The notes: generated from the sequence alone by a model not told the origin. A stretch of DNA of 45,166 bases from Acidaminobacter sp. (GCF_030247605.1 NZ_JAOTSB010000022.1:1-45166); one strand, 5' to 3'. Shown: positions 9,720 through 17,617, counted from the first letter of the stretch. Numbers and translations: made by a program.

Positions 9720-9757
9720 TTGGGGACGCGGACAGGTTTTGACTTGGGGACGCGGAC
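9720..9757 (+). repeat. Two direct copies of TTGGGGACGCGGAC, 24-bp period
   Basis: Copies start at 9720 and 9744. The core is echoed at 33960-33975 on the other strand as a GTCCGCGTCACC variant. I infer a REP-like remnant. Confidence 0.65.
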
Positions 9758-9815
9758 GGTAATGTAATCGCAACACTAAAAATTGTATGTGTTCATTATT
9801 GAATGTAGAATCAAG

Positions 9816-9847
9816 AAAAGCAGGGGATCAAAAGCCCCTGCTTTTTT
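9816..9847 (+). terminator. Intrinsic terminator after carB
   Basis: AAAAGCAGGGG (9816-9826) pairs with CCCCTGCTTTT (9835-9845), followed by a T run. Confidence 0.85.
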
Positions 9848-9977
9848 CATGAAACGGTCCCGAATGAAGTCAATGAAGCCACCACAATAAAAGTAATCCA
9901 AGCCATCAATGTGACTTAAGTCATAAAACATAGTATTAATAATTCGTTAATGATGACTTAGGATTAATATTAAAGAA

Positions 9978-10007
9978 TTGACAATAGTGTGTATCGTATA
10001 GTATAAT
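9978..10007 (+). promoter_or_regulatory. Promoter of the padR operon
   Basis: TTGACA (9978-9983), an 18-base spacer and TATAAT (10002-10007) are present. The spacer and -10 contain the AT-rich quasi-palindrome TATCGTATAGTATA, a plausible autoregulatory PadR site (inference). Confidence 0.7.
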
Positions 10008-10030
10008 AGGATCATAAGGAGGCGGTCAGA

Positions 10031-10384
10031 GTGACGCAAAATGATGCGATTCAAAATCTGATGCAGGAGCTTCGCCGCGGAACCCTGGTCATAGGGGTGC
10101 TCAGTCAGCTGCACGAGCCGGAATACGGCTACTCGCTGGTTCAAAAGTTAAACGACAGCGGCATGACCATAGATCAGGGCACTTTGTATCCGTTGCTTCG
10201 ACGTCTGGAAAAGCAGTCCCTGCTCGAAAGCAATTGGGAGGTCGAGGATCCAAGGCCGAGACGTTATTATCAGCTCAGCGTTACGGGTCGGGAGGCCCTT
10301 GAAGCCTTAAAAACGGAATGGAACGAGCTCGTTAAAACCATGAACCTTATGCTTTCACTTGATAGTGAGGAGGCGTCAAAATGA
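10031..10384 (+). CDS. PadR-family transcriptional regulator
   Basis: This 117-residue winged-helix regulator shows the PadR signature: LRRGTLVIGVLSQL, YGYSLVQKL, the GTLYPLLRRLEKQ recognition region and the wing sequence PRRYYQLSVTGREAL. PadR proteins of this short class usually repress their own operon and a neighbouring membrane protein gene. The start is GTG 10031 with AGGAGG about 8 bases upstream. It overlaps the next gene by 4 bases, so the two are very likely co-translated. Confidence 0.93.
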   Translation: MTQNDAIQNLMQELRRGTLVIGVLSQLHEPEYGYSLVQKLNDSGMTIDQGTLYPLLRRLEKQSLLESNWEVEDPRPRRYYQLSVTGREALEALKTEWNELVKTMNLMLSLDSEEASK

Positions 10385-11496
10385 TGACCTGGATGGACAG
10401 ATATCTCTATGCTGTGACGCGAAGACTCCCTAAATCCATGAGAGAGGATATTGAGCGGGAGCTGCGCTCAAATCTGATGGATGCCCTGGAAGAACGGTTG
10501 GAAGGCCGCGACGCCACGGAGCAGGATGTACTTGATCTGCTTAACGAATTTGGAGACCCTGAAAAAGTCGCCTCAGAATACATGCCGGAAAAGCGCTATC
10601 TGATTGGTCCTGAACTGATCGACTTATACTGGATGATTTTGAAAATTGTCGGGATCGCAGTTGGCATAGGCCTGACCATTGCCCTTGTTGTTTCAGCACT
10701 TCAAGGCGATCCGACACAAAAGGGACTCATCGAAATCATTATAGGCTACTTTGGAACACTTTGGTCAGCCGCTATAAGTCTGGTTGGAACCATTACCATC
10801 ATTTTTGCAGTGATTCAATATACGACCGCGGGTCAGGAATTCAGCCATTCAAAGGCAGCAGAAGAACTGCGCCAAGCGGGCAGGGAAATTGAAGAGGCAT
10901 TTAAAGAGACAGAAGCGCCGCGTACAGGAAAATCCAAGCACGCCAAAGAAAAGCAAACGAAGACCTGGTCTGCAGACCAGCTTCCCGTCGTGCCTGCCTC
11001 CACTGACCGAGTCAGCATTTCTGACAGCGTTGTTTCCCTGGTTTTCATAGGACTTGCTTTGCTGGTGTTTAATGTCTATCCGGATAAAATTGGCGCTTAT
11101 TTCTTTGATGACGCTGTCGCGAAATGGGTAGCCATTCCACTGTTCAACGTCGCCATTCTCAGCGCTTATGTGATGTTTTACAACTTTGTGTGGGTCCTGG
11201 AGGCGCTGCTGCACGTGAGACTGATTCAGAAGGGCCGCTGGGGATTCGCAGAACGCATGGTCAAGATTCTTGTCAGCCTTTTGGGGCTTGGCATCTTCAT
11301 TGCCCTGATCCAAAATCCGGCTGTGTTTAATACGGAAGGCATCAAAACGGCCTTGATTCAATACGGTATCGATTTATCGAGTCTGGCAAAGCTTGGCATT
11401 CTGAATCTGAAGATTTTAATGGTCATTATCATTCTGGGAACGGCGGTGGAAGTCATCAAGCAAGCCTATTACGCCGTTAAATCCAAGGTGGTGTGA
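10381..11496 (+). CDS. HAAS-domain multi-pass membrane protein
   Basis: This 371-residue protein begins with a helical domain of about 85 residues (RLPKSMREDIERELRSNL, LLNEFGDPEKVASEYM), typical of the HAAS/DUF1700 domains encoded next to PadR regulators. About six membrane segments follow, with a charged cytoplasmic loop near residues 155-210. The HAAS domain is thought to sense or scaffold signals at the membrane; the precise role is unknown. The start overlaps the padR stop (ATGATG), so the pair forms one signalling unit. A terminator follows. Confidence 0.75.
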   Translation: MMTWMDRYLYAVTRRLPKSMREDIERELRSNLMDALEERLEGRDATEQDVLDLLNEFGDPEKVASEYMPEKRYLIGPELIDLYWMILKIVGIAVGIGLTIALVVSALQGDPTQKGLIEIIIGYFGTLWSAAISLVGTITIIFAVIQYTTAGQEFSHSKAAEELRQAGREIEEAFKETEAPRTGKSKHAKEKQTKTWSADQLPVVPASTDRVSISDSVVSLVFIGLALLVFNVYPDKIGAYFFDDAVAKWVAIPLFNVAILSAYVMFYNFVWVLEALLHVRLIQKGRWGFAERMVKILVSLLGLGIFIALIQNPAVFNTEGIKTALIQYGIDLSSLAKLGILNLKILMVIIILGTAVEVIKQAYYAVKSKVV

Positions 11497-11551
11497 TCCG
11501 CGGCAGTGTTCGGCGAGTGGGATGAACGATTTCGATAAACTTCAAAATGGA

Positions 11552-11612
11552 AAGAAGCCGCGGCGTGTAGAAGGTGTCCTGAAAACACCTTGTATACGCC
11601 GCGGCTTCTTTT
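11552..11612. terminator. Bidirectional terminator between convergent genes
   Basis: AAGAAGCCGCGGCGT (11552-11566) pairs with ACGCCGCGGCTTCTT (11596-11610). An inner AAGGTGT/ACACCTT stem and flanking A and T runs are present. Confidence 0.85.
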
Positions 11613-11633
11613 GTCGCGTTTAGCAAAAGTCGT

Positions 11634-12365
11634 TTACTTAACTGCTTTTTTCTCATTCAGTGCCGCTTCGATCTGCGCATGGACTCTCTGGCTGAGGGCG
11701 ATGGAATCCTTATGGTCGCCTTCCTGAAGCTCGACGGGAGGAAGAATCTGAATTTCCACTTCAGCAGGGTGGATGGTGATGCTGCCTTTTTTCATGATGT
11801 CCTTCGCGTTGTGCAGTACGATAGGCACAATGTGTGCCCCGGATTTGACCGCAAGCCGCATGCCGCCCGGTTTGAACTCAGAAAGCTCACCCGTCAGGCT
11901 GCGGGTCCCCTCGGGAAAGAGCACCAGATTGTACCCGGACTTTAAAACCTCAATGCCCTCATTGATTACCTTGATGGCCTGCCGTATGTCATCACGATTC
12001 ATGAAGATACAGTGCATGTACTTCATCCACTCATTCACGATCCTGAATTTCAGCATTTCAATCTTCGCGACAAAACCAAGGTCCGCGGGGACATAGCCCA
12101 AAATCAGAGGAATGTCAAAGTGCGACTGATGATTCGAGACGAAGAGGATGGCGCCATTGGCAGGGAGGTTTTCAGCACCTGTGACGGTGATCTTGCTTCC
12201 TGTTTTTTTGACGAGATTCTGAGACCACATTCGGGCACGTTTGAATGCCATTTGGTCCAGAGCCTCAGTTTCTCCCGCGGCTTCCAGCTTTCGTGCTTTT
12301 GACAATTCAGGCAACGTTTCAAGCAGCGATATTCCAAAATAGAGATACCAGATTAATGTTCTCAT
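11634..12365 (-). CDS. plsC: 1-acyl-sn-glycerol-3-phosphate acyltransferase (PlsC family)
   Basis: This 243-residue membrane-associated acyltransferase converts lysophosphatidate to phosphatidate in phospholipid synthesis. It carries the HX4D motif in NHQSHFDIP (H79, D84), FMNRDD, and the glycerophosphate-binding FPEGTRS (about residues 150-156). A hydrophobic N-terminus (LIWYLYFGISLL) probably anchors it. The start at 12365 has AAAGG 8 bases upstream. It is monocistronic and convergent with the HAAS gene. Confidence 0.88.
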   Translation of the reverse strand: MRTLIWYLYFGISLLETLPELSKARKLEAAGETEALDQMAFKRARMWSQNLVKKTGSKITVTGAENLPANGAILFVSNHQSHFDIPLILGYVPADLGFVAKIEMLKFRIVNEWMKYMHCIFMNRDDIRQAIKVINEGIEVLKSGYNLVLFPEGTRSLTGELSEFKPGGMRLAVKSGAHIVPIVLHNAKDIMKKGSITIHPAEVEIQILPPVELQEGDHKDSIALSQRVHAQIEAALNEKKAVK

Positions 12366-12559
12366 AGAATCGACCTTTCGTTAAGTTCATGATCGCCTGG
12401 ACAGCTTACGAAGTTCTGAAGGCCGAGTCGACAGGCAAAGCATGATAGGGAGTGCCGGTGTACGAAGAAAAATCCAGCCTAAGATTAAATATACCCGTTT
12501 CTGCTGACGTAAACAAGAGTAACGTTGTTCAGATGGAAGGAATTAATACCAAAGAAGCT

Positions 12560-12571
12560 TTTGCCGATGGT
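12560..12571 (-). repeat. ACCATCGGCAAA repeat, exact copy
   Basis: An intergenic copy reading TTTGCCGATGGT on the + strand, between plsC and the palindrome array. Confidence 0.85.
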
Positions 12572-12592
12572 CTCATTAACAAACATTCTCAC

Positions 12593-12797
12593 AAGCTCTG
12601 GCACCAAAACAAACTCGGTGTCAGACACCAAAACAAACTCGGTGTCAGACACCAAAACAAACTCGGTGTCAGACACCAAAACAAACTCGGTGTCAGACAC
12701 CAAAACAAACTTGGTGTCAGACACCAAAACAAACTCGGTGTCAGACACCAAAACAAACTTGGTGTCAGACACCAAAACAAACTCGGTGTCAGACACC
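12593..12797. repeat. Array of eight 24-bp units built on the palindrome GGTGTCAGACACC
   Basis: The 13-base palindrome starts at 12617, 12641, 12665, 12689, 12713, 12737, 12761 and 12785. The 11-base spacers are AAAACAAACTC or AAAACAAACTT. The left edge is AAGCTCTGGCACCA (12593-12606), which recurs at 33914-33927. The units are almost identical, which indicates recent amplification or homogenisation. The array ends about 40 bases before the znu promoter. Confidence 0.95.
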
Positions 12798-12836
12798 AAC
12801 TCAAACTCCTCATCAGAAAAAATTTAGAGATCGCGT

Positions 12837-12865
12837 TTGAAAATATCCTGAGGGAGGTATATAAT
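12837..12865 (+). promoter_or_regulatory. Sigma-A promoter of the znu operon
   Basis: TTGAAA (12837-12842), a 17-base spacer and TATAAT (12860-12865) are present, about 60 bases before znuA. Confidence 0.85.
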
Positions 12866-12876
12866 GTAAATGCAAA

Positions 12877-12891
12877 TGCGAATGATTCGCA
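12877..12891. promoter_or_regulatory. Probable Zur/Fur-family operator
   Basis: The palindrome TGCGAATGATTCGCA lies just downstream of the -10 element, at about the transcription start. The operon encodes zinc uptake and a Fur-family regulator, so I infer zinc-dependent repression at this site. Confidence 0.7.
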
Positions 12892-12926
12892 ACTAAAATC
12901 CATCACACTGAAACGAGGGAGATCAT

Positions 12927-13961
12927 ATGTCATACTTAATAAAATCACGCCTGGCATTGGGCATAATACTTTTTACAGCTTTGATTTTCACAGCCTGTGG
13001 AACAGCTAATCCTGAAGCTTCATCAGAGGTGCCAACCTCTGAAACACCGGAAGTTTCAGAAACTGCCGAAAAACCACAGCTGGTAGCGACTCTGTTCCCG
13101 CAGTATGACTTTGTCAGAGAGATCGCCGGGGATCTGGTCGAAGTGTCACTCCTTTTGCCGCCCGGGGTAGAATCCCACTCCTATGAACCGACACCAAAAG
13201 ATATTGCGGGGATTACGGAAGCGGACGCATTTCTTTACACCGGCGAGGTCATGGAACCCTGGGCCACTAAAATTATTGGCAATTTGGACGGAAAGTCAGT
13301 CAAAATTGTCGATCTGAGCCAAGGGATTACGCTTTTGGCCTCAACTCATAATGAAGAGGGTCATGAGGGTGAGGAAGACGCTCACGAAGACGAAGAAGAG
13401 GGGGAAGCCGCCCATGAAGAGGGCGCCTACGATCCGCACATCTGGCTGGATCCCAATAACGCCAAAATCATGGTCTCTACGCTGCTGGAAACCTTGATTG
13501 AAATTGAACCTGAGAATGAAGCCGTCTTTAGGGAAAATGCCGAGGCTTACCTTGAGGAGCTGACCGCCCTCGACTTGGCTTTCAAGGATCTGTTCGCAAA
13601 GTCTGAAACTCAGACCATCTATTATGGCGGACATTTCGTCTTTGGTTATTTCGCGAAAGCCTACGGACTCACCACTGTGTCGCCTTATGACGGATTTTCA
13701 CCGGATGCGGAGCCGACACCCAAAAGAATCGCAGATCTGATCGACGCCATGGATCAGGCGAAGTTTAAGGTTATCTATTATGAAGAGCTCGTGGATCCAA
13801 AGATTGCAAGGCTTGTCTCCCAGGAAACCGGCGCTGAAATGGTCCTGCTTCACGGCGCACACAATCTCTCGAAGGAAGAGCTGGAGAGCGGCACGCGCTA
13901 CCTGGAACTCATGCTGCAGAATCTCGAAAAACTGAAATTGGGGATGGGATACCGTGAATAA
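12927..13961 (+). CDS. znuA: Zinc ABC transporter substrate-binding lipoprotein
   Basis: This 344-residue cluster A-I binding protein captures zinc outside the membrane. A lipoprotein signal peptide ends at FTAC (C24). Metal ligands typical of the family are visible in ESHSYEP (H84), DPHIWLDP (H171) and YYGGHFVFG (H236). Between the first two ligands is a His/Glu/Asp-rich loop (residues about 141-166), characteristic of zinc rather than manganese binders. The start ATG 12927 has GAGGGAG upstream. It overlaps znuC by 8 bases. Confidence 0.92.
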   Translation: MSYLIKSRLALGIILFTALIFTACGTANPEASSEVPTSETPEVSETAEKPQLVATLFPQYDFVREIAGDLVEVSLLLPPGVESHSYEPTPKDIAGITEADAFLYTGEVMEPWATKIIGNLDGKSVKIVDLSQGITLLASTHNEEGHEGEEDAHEDEEEGEAAHEEGAYDPHIWLDPNNAKIMVSTLLETLIEIEPENEAVFRENAEAYLEELTALDLAFKDLFAKSETQTIYYGGHFVFGYFAKAYGLTTVSPYDGFSPDAEPTPKRIADLIDAMDQAKFKVIYYEELVDPKIARLVSQETGAEMVLLHGAHNLSKEELESGTRYLELMLQNLEKLKLGMGYRE

Positions 13962-14985
13962 TCCTGACAGAGTCAACCTAAACGAAGCACAATCGATAAG
14001 CGCTGAACAACCCCCGAAATCAGAGTATCTCAAAAGCATCATCCTCAAAGCGGACAATATCACACTGAAGTATGGCAGACACGAGGTTTTGACGGACGCG
14101 AGCTTTACGGTTGAAGCGGGAGATTATATCGGGATTGTCGGGCCTAACGGCTCAGGCAAAACTTCGCTGATGAAAGCCATGCTGGGACTTATCACACCCA
14201 CCGGCGGGCAGTTTTCCTACGCCGGCGAGGTCAGAGACAACCGGTTCATTGGATATCTGCCGCAGAAAGTCATCAGCGGGGATCCGCTGTTTCCGGCGAA
14301 AGTTCGAGAGGTCATCGCCATGGGACTCCTGTCCTCCAAGCGTTTTCCAAAGCATCTGAGCCAGGAGGACTACAAAAAAGTAGACGGGATCCTCAGCCGC
14401 TTGAAAATAGGGAACCTGGCCGAGAAAAAAATTGGAAATCTGTCCGGAGGACAGCAGCAGCGGGTGCTTCTCGCCAGGGCCCTAGTGTCGTCACCTCGGC
14501 TGCTGATTCTGGACGAGCCGACCAGCGCCCTGGATCCCAAAGTGCGTGAGAATTTTTACGGCATCCTGAAAGAACTCAATGAACAGGACGGGGTCACCAT
14601 ACTTTTGGTCTCCCACGACATAGGCTCCATAGGACAATACACCAAAAAAATGCTCTACCTGGACAGAACGGTGGTCTTTTTCGGGACCTATGGGGATTTT
14701 TGTCATTCCCAGGATATGACTCATTACTTCGGTCCCCTTTCCCAGCACAAATTTTGCTGGCAGCATGATGACCTGCCGGAGACGGCTTCGGCCAAGCCGA
14801 CCTTTCACTTTCACGCGCCTCATATTCATGTAGACCACGTCCACGCCCATGGCCAATCCATAGATCACAGTCACGAGAGCGACGAGGGTTTCCTTGAGGA
14901 ATCCAACGACGAGCTGCAGAGGGTGGGGGCGAAGGAACCATCGGCAAGAAAAACGGAATCCTCTGACAAGGAGGCGCGCCCATGA
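13954..14985 (+). CDS. znuC: Zinc ABC transporter ATP-binding protein with His-rich tail
   Basis: This 343-residue ATPase drives zinc import. It has Walker A GPNGSGKT (63-70), signature LSGGQ (163-167), Walker B LLILDEP and H-loop H221. The start is GTG 13954 inside the end of znuA. Two features exceed the usual length of about 250 residues: an N-terminal extension of about 28 residues, and a C-terminal tail of about 80 residues. The tail includes a His-rich stretch (about 284-307, FHFHAPHIHVDHVHAHG) that may buffer or sense zinc in the cytoplasm (inference). A near copy of the 12-mer repeat (14937) lies in the unconserved tail. Confidence 0.92.
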   Translation: MNNPDRVNLNEAQSISAEQPPKSEYLKSIILKADNITLKYGRHEVLTDASFTVEAGDYIGIVGPNGSGKTSLMKAMLGLITPTGGQFSYAGEVRDNRFIGYLPQKVISGDPLFPAKVREVIAMGLLSSKRFPKHLSQEDYKKVDGILSRLKIGNLAEKKIGNLSGGQQQRVLLARALVSSPRLLILDEPTSALDPKVRENFYGILKELNEQDGVTILLVSHDIGSIGQYTKKMLYLDRTVVFFGTYGDFCHSQDMTHYFGPLSQHKFCWQHDDLPETASAKPTFHFHAPHIHVDHVHAHGQSIDHSHESDEGFLEESNDELQRVGAKEPSARKTESSDKEARP

Positions 14986-15806
14986 TGACCTTTATCGAGT
15001 CTATTCAGCAGGCCGTCCAATACGACTTCATCCTCAAAGCACTTCTGGTCGGATCTTTGATCGCCATCAGCGCGTCGGTGCTGGGCCTCTTTCTGGTCCT
15101 GAAAAAGTACTCCATGATTGGCGACGGCCTGGCACACGTCAGCTTCGCCACGGTGGCCATAGCCCTCTGGCTGTCCGCCTCGCCGCTGGTGGTCTCCATC
15201 CCCATAGTGATCCTCGCCTCGTTTTTCATCTTGAAGCTGAGCGAAAAGGCCAGCATGCACGGAGACGCGGCCATCAGCCTGGTATCCTCCTTTTCCATTG
15301 CCATGGCCGTGCTGATCGCCAGCGTGGCCAAAGGGTTCAATGTGGACCTGATGAGCTATCTCTTCGGCAGCATCCTGGTCATCAGCAACTTTGACGTGGC
15401 GATCTCCGCGGCACTGTCCCTGGTCGTCATTGTGACGGTCATGTTCTTTTATCACGACCTGTTCGCCGTCACTTTCGACGAGGAATATGCCCAGGCCGTG
15501 GGCATGAACACTAAGTTTTACAACTATCTCCTGGCCGTGCTGACCTCCATCACAATTGCCCTCGGCATCCGCATTGTGGGCACCATGCTGATTTCCAGCC
15601 TGATTGTCTTCCCAACGGTCACCGCCCTGCAAGTGTCCAAGGGCTTCAGAATGACCATTCTCATAGCGACGGTGATCTCAGTGGTCTGCGTTGTGCTGGG
15701 GGTGTTCATCTCCTTTGCCTACAACCTGCCCACCGGCGCGGTCATAGTCCTCATGAACGCCATAGCCTTCGCCCTGGCCTTCCTGATCAAAGCCTTGCGG
15801 CGCTGA
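14982..15806 (+). CDS. znuB: Zinc ABC transporter permease
   Basis: This 274-residue integral membrane permease of the ABC-3 family has about eight hydrophobic segments. Typical sequence includes GDGLAHVSFATVAIAL and GTMLISSLIVFPTVTALQV. It forms the zinc channel with ZnuC and receives metal from ZnuA. ATG 14982 overlaps the znuC stop by 4 bases, and AAGGAGG (14969-14975) serves as its ribosome site. Confidence 0.93.
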   Translation: MMTFIESIQQAVQYDFILKALLVGSLIAISASVLGLFLVLKKYSMIGDGLAHVSFATVAIALWLSASPLVVSIPIVILASFFILKLSEKASMHGDAAISLVSSFSIAMAVLIASVAKGFNVDLMSYLFGSILVISNFDVAISAALSLVVIVTVMFFYHDLFAVTFDEEYAQAVGMNTKFYNYLLAVLTSITIALGIRIVGTMLISSLIVFPTVTALQVSKGFRMTILIATVISVVCVVLGVFISFAYNLPTGAVIVLMNAIAFALAFLIKALRR

Positions 15807-15843
15807 TCAGAGTGATTGAGTGCGTGAGAAGAGGTGAAACTAG

Positions 15844-16350
15844 ATGAAACCAAACAGTGAAAGTGGAAGCAAGCGTGTGAAAACTGTGGCGGGGGCTGGT
15901 CAGGGAACCATCGGCAAAAGCTCTGGGAATAAAGAGATGCTGGAAAGCTGCGGCATTAAGCTGACACGCCAGCGCCTGGACCTCTTAGAGCAGTTAAAGA
16001 AGGCCGATGGTCCCATAACCGCAGAGCAGCTCTTCCTGAACCTTCGGGAGGAGGCCGCCGCGATCAGCCTTTCCACGGTCTACAGAATTCTGGACGCCTT
16101 TGAACTGAAGGGCCTCGTGGAAAAAGTCGTCAGCGCGGACGAGAACAAGGCGATTTATGAGCTCAACCGTCACGAACACGGACATCACCTCATTTGCACC
16201 CAGTGCAAGGTCAGAATGACCATCACAGGCTGTCCGCTGGCCGGCTACGAAGAAGCTTTAGCCAGGTCCACAAACTATAGAATTACAGGTCACAGGCTGG
16301 AAGTATACGGCTTGTGCCCGAAGTGCCAATCTGAGCTGGGTATGCTGTAG
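15844..16350 (+). CDS. zur: Fur-family metalloregulator, probable Zur
   Basis: This 168-residue regulator has the Fur winged helix (KLTRQRLDLLEQL, SLSTVYRILDAFELKGLV), HHLIC metal-binding sequence and two CxxC pairs (C118/C121 and C158/C161) for the structural zinc. Its position at the end of the znu operon points to zinc sensing, with the palindrome at 12877 as a likely target (inference). About 30 residues precede the conserved domain, more than usual. This extension contains an exact 12-mer repeat encoding TIGK (15907-15918). PerR or Fur function is less likely. Confidence 0.85.
   Translation: MKPNSESGSKRVKTVAGAGQGTIGKSSGNKEMLESCGIKLTRQRLDLLEQLKKADGPITAEQLFLNLREEAAAISLSTVYRILDAFELKGLVEKVVSADENKAIYELNRHEHGHHLICTQCKVRMTITGCPLAGYEEALARSTNYRITGHRLEVYGLCPKCQSELGML
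15907..15918 (+). repeat. ACCATCGGCAAA repeat, exact copy
   Basis: It lies in the unconserved N-terminal extension of the zur-like gene and encodes TIGK. Confidence 0.85.
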
Positions 16351-16390
16351 GCCGGAAGCTGGAGTTTGCCGATGGAAAGGTGGAAATAAA

Positions 16391-17338
16391 TTGAAAAAGC
16401 TGATTACCGCTGTGGCAACCTTTTTTGTGCTCGTCATGCTGAGCCTGGCCGTGGATCAGGTGCTGACCTGGGGGCGGCTTCTGGACGGCATTGTGGACTG
16501 GCTGGACCTCGTGCTTTACGCGGTCCTGGGGATTTTGTTCCTCGTCTATGTGCTGCTGCCCATTCTGCGCTGGCAGGCGTATCCAACGCCGGAGACCCTC
16601 AGCGTCAGCATGCGGGGGACGCTGAAGCAAAAGCGAAAGCTGCTGAAGCAGGTTAGACGGCATTTGACGGAGGACGCGCTGCGCTCTGAGGTTGACGTAC
16701 TTTTGAAAAGTGAGGACGACCAGGCGGTTCAGGCGTATCTGGAAGCCTATTATAAGAAACGAAGCGCGGAGGCTAAGACTGCCGCCGCAGCTTCCGCGAC
16801 CCAGTGCTTTGCCGTCGTAGCCGCCAACCAGAATTCTGTTCTGGACGCAGTTATGATTTTGATCTTCAACATCAGCATGATCCACAAGATCTATACGTCT
16901 TTCAGGATGCGGGACTCATTTCTCAATATTGCGCGCTACTATAGGAGCACGGTGCTTCAGGCTTCCGTGACCGGCTTGTTTGAAAGTCTGGATGATGAAA
17001 TCGTCGAGATTCTCAGCAGCCGCAGCCTTGAGCTGACGAGAAAGATCCCGTTTGCGGACGTCATCATGTCCTCGATCCTTCAGGGTTTTGCCAATGGTTA
17101 CATGACTTACTACTACGGCTATCTCTCCATTCTCTCTTTTGAGAGGTCCCTCTATAATACCGGTGAAAGCGATGTTGACCTTAGACGCAAGGCGCGCCGC
17201 GACACCCGAAGCTTCATGCTGTCCATGGTGGGTAAGCCCCTGGACCAGCTCGCGAAGAAGATGAAGCCGTCCTTTGGGACCTTCTTCAACTTTGGCCGCA
17301 AGCCGGCTGAGGATATGGAAGGGGAGCCGGAGATTTAG
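16391..17338 (+). CDS. DUF697/YcjF-like membrane protein
   Basis: This 315-residue protein has two N-terminal membrane segments (about residues 5-25 and 37-58), a charged helical middle, and a C-terminal domain with SATQCFAVVAANQNSVLDA. That topology matches the DUF697/YcjF family, whose biochemical role is unknown and whose members often sit near GTPases or stress genes. The start is TTG 16391 with GAAAGG upstream. It may be the last gene of the znu transcript, 40 bases after zur. A one-mismatch 12-mer repeat (16365-16376) overlaps its ribosome-site region. Confidence 0.55.
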   Translation: MKKLITAVATFFVLVMLSLAVDQVLTWGRLLDGIVDWLDLVLYAVLGILFLVYVLLPILRWQAYPTPETLSVSMRGTLKQKRKLLKQVRRHLTEDALRSEVDVLLKSEDDQAVQAYLEAYYKKRSAEAKTAAAASATQCFAVVAANQNSVLDAVMILIFNISMIHKIYTSFRMRDSFLNIARYYRSTVLQASVTGLFESLDDEIVEILSSRSLELTRKIPFADVIMSSILQGFANGYMTYYYGYLSILSFERSLYNTGESDVDLRRKARRDTRSFMLSMVGKPLDQLAKKMKPSFGTFFNFGRKPAEDMEGEPEI

Positions 17339-17346
17339 TGGAACTC

Positions 17347-17383
17347 GGTGTCAGACACCAAGTTTCTCCCGAAACTTGGTGTC
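17347..17383. repeat. Single GGTGTCAGACACC element with hairpin
   Basis: The exact palindrome is at 17347-17359. Its right half also forms a 12-bp hairpin, GACACCAAGTTT (17354-17365) with AAACTTGGTGTC (17372-17383). A partial third copy, AACACCGAGTTTT, ends near 17413. Confidence 0.85.
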
Positions 17384-17420
17384 AGCGGCTGGCGCCTATC
17401 AACACCGAGTTTTCTAAGCA

Positions 17421-17455
17421 AAGAACCCCGCAGCGGCGCCCGCTGCGGGGTTCTT
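17421..17455. terminator. Bidirectional terminator
   Basis: AAGAACCCCGCAGCG (17421-17435) pairs with CGCTGCGGGGTTCTT (17441-17455) between the DUF697-like gene and the convergent rubredoxin-like gene. Confidence 0.85.
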
Positions 17456-17464
17456 CATAAGGCT

Positions 17465-17617
17465 TTAAAACGCGTCCACAAACAAGTGGTGATACTTCTC
17501 TTCGTTCTCCGGCGTCATTTCAACGAATTTGGTGTGGTCTGCCTGGCAAATCGGGCAGAAGGCAGGGGGCTCGTCCCCTTTATGGCGATAGCCGCAGACA
17601 GTGCAAAGATATTCCAT
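17465..17617 (-). CDS. Rubredoxin-like small iron protein (50 residues)
   Basis: The product begins MEYLCTVCGYRHKGDEPPAF and continues CPICQADHTKF to a short acidic/aromatic tail ending LFVDAF. Two CxxC pairs (C5/C8 and C21/C24) form a rubredoxin knuckle like the C-terminal domain of rubrerythrin, which binds one iron. AGGAGGG lies 7 bases before the ATG at 17617, which supports real translation. It probably acts as an electron carrier or redox/metal protein. It is shorter than classical rubredoxin and lacks the second conserved CPxCG context, so its partner is unknown. Confidence 0.85.
   Translation of the reverse strand: MEYLCTVCGYRHKGDEPPAFCPICQADHTKFVEMTPENEEKYHHLFVDAF

Larger units (their letters stand above)
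9690..10030. other. Intergenic region with REP-like repeats, terminator and padR promoter
   Basis: This 341-base region holds two copies of TTGGGGACGCGGAC (9720-9733 and 9744-9757), the carB terminator (9816-9847) and the padR promoter (9978-10007). No gene is visible. Confidence 0.6.
12366..12926. other. Intergenic region with 24-bp repeat array and znu promoter
   Basis: This 561-base region holds one exact 12-mer repeat (12560-12571), the palindrome array (12617-12797), a promoter (12837-12865) and a probable Zur box (12877-12891). An open frame runs through the array only because 24 is a multiple of three; I do not call it a gene. Confidence 0.7.

Noticed and set aside
12593..12797. CRISPR array
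   Set aside because: Spacers are the same 11 bases each time and far too short; the units are a simple tandem palindrome repeat.
12452..13009. A 185-codon open frame through the palindrome array
   Set aside because: It exists because the 24-bp units contain no stop and keep frame. It overlaps the znuA start and promoter and has no known domain.
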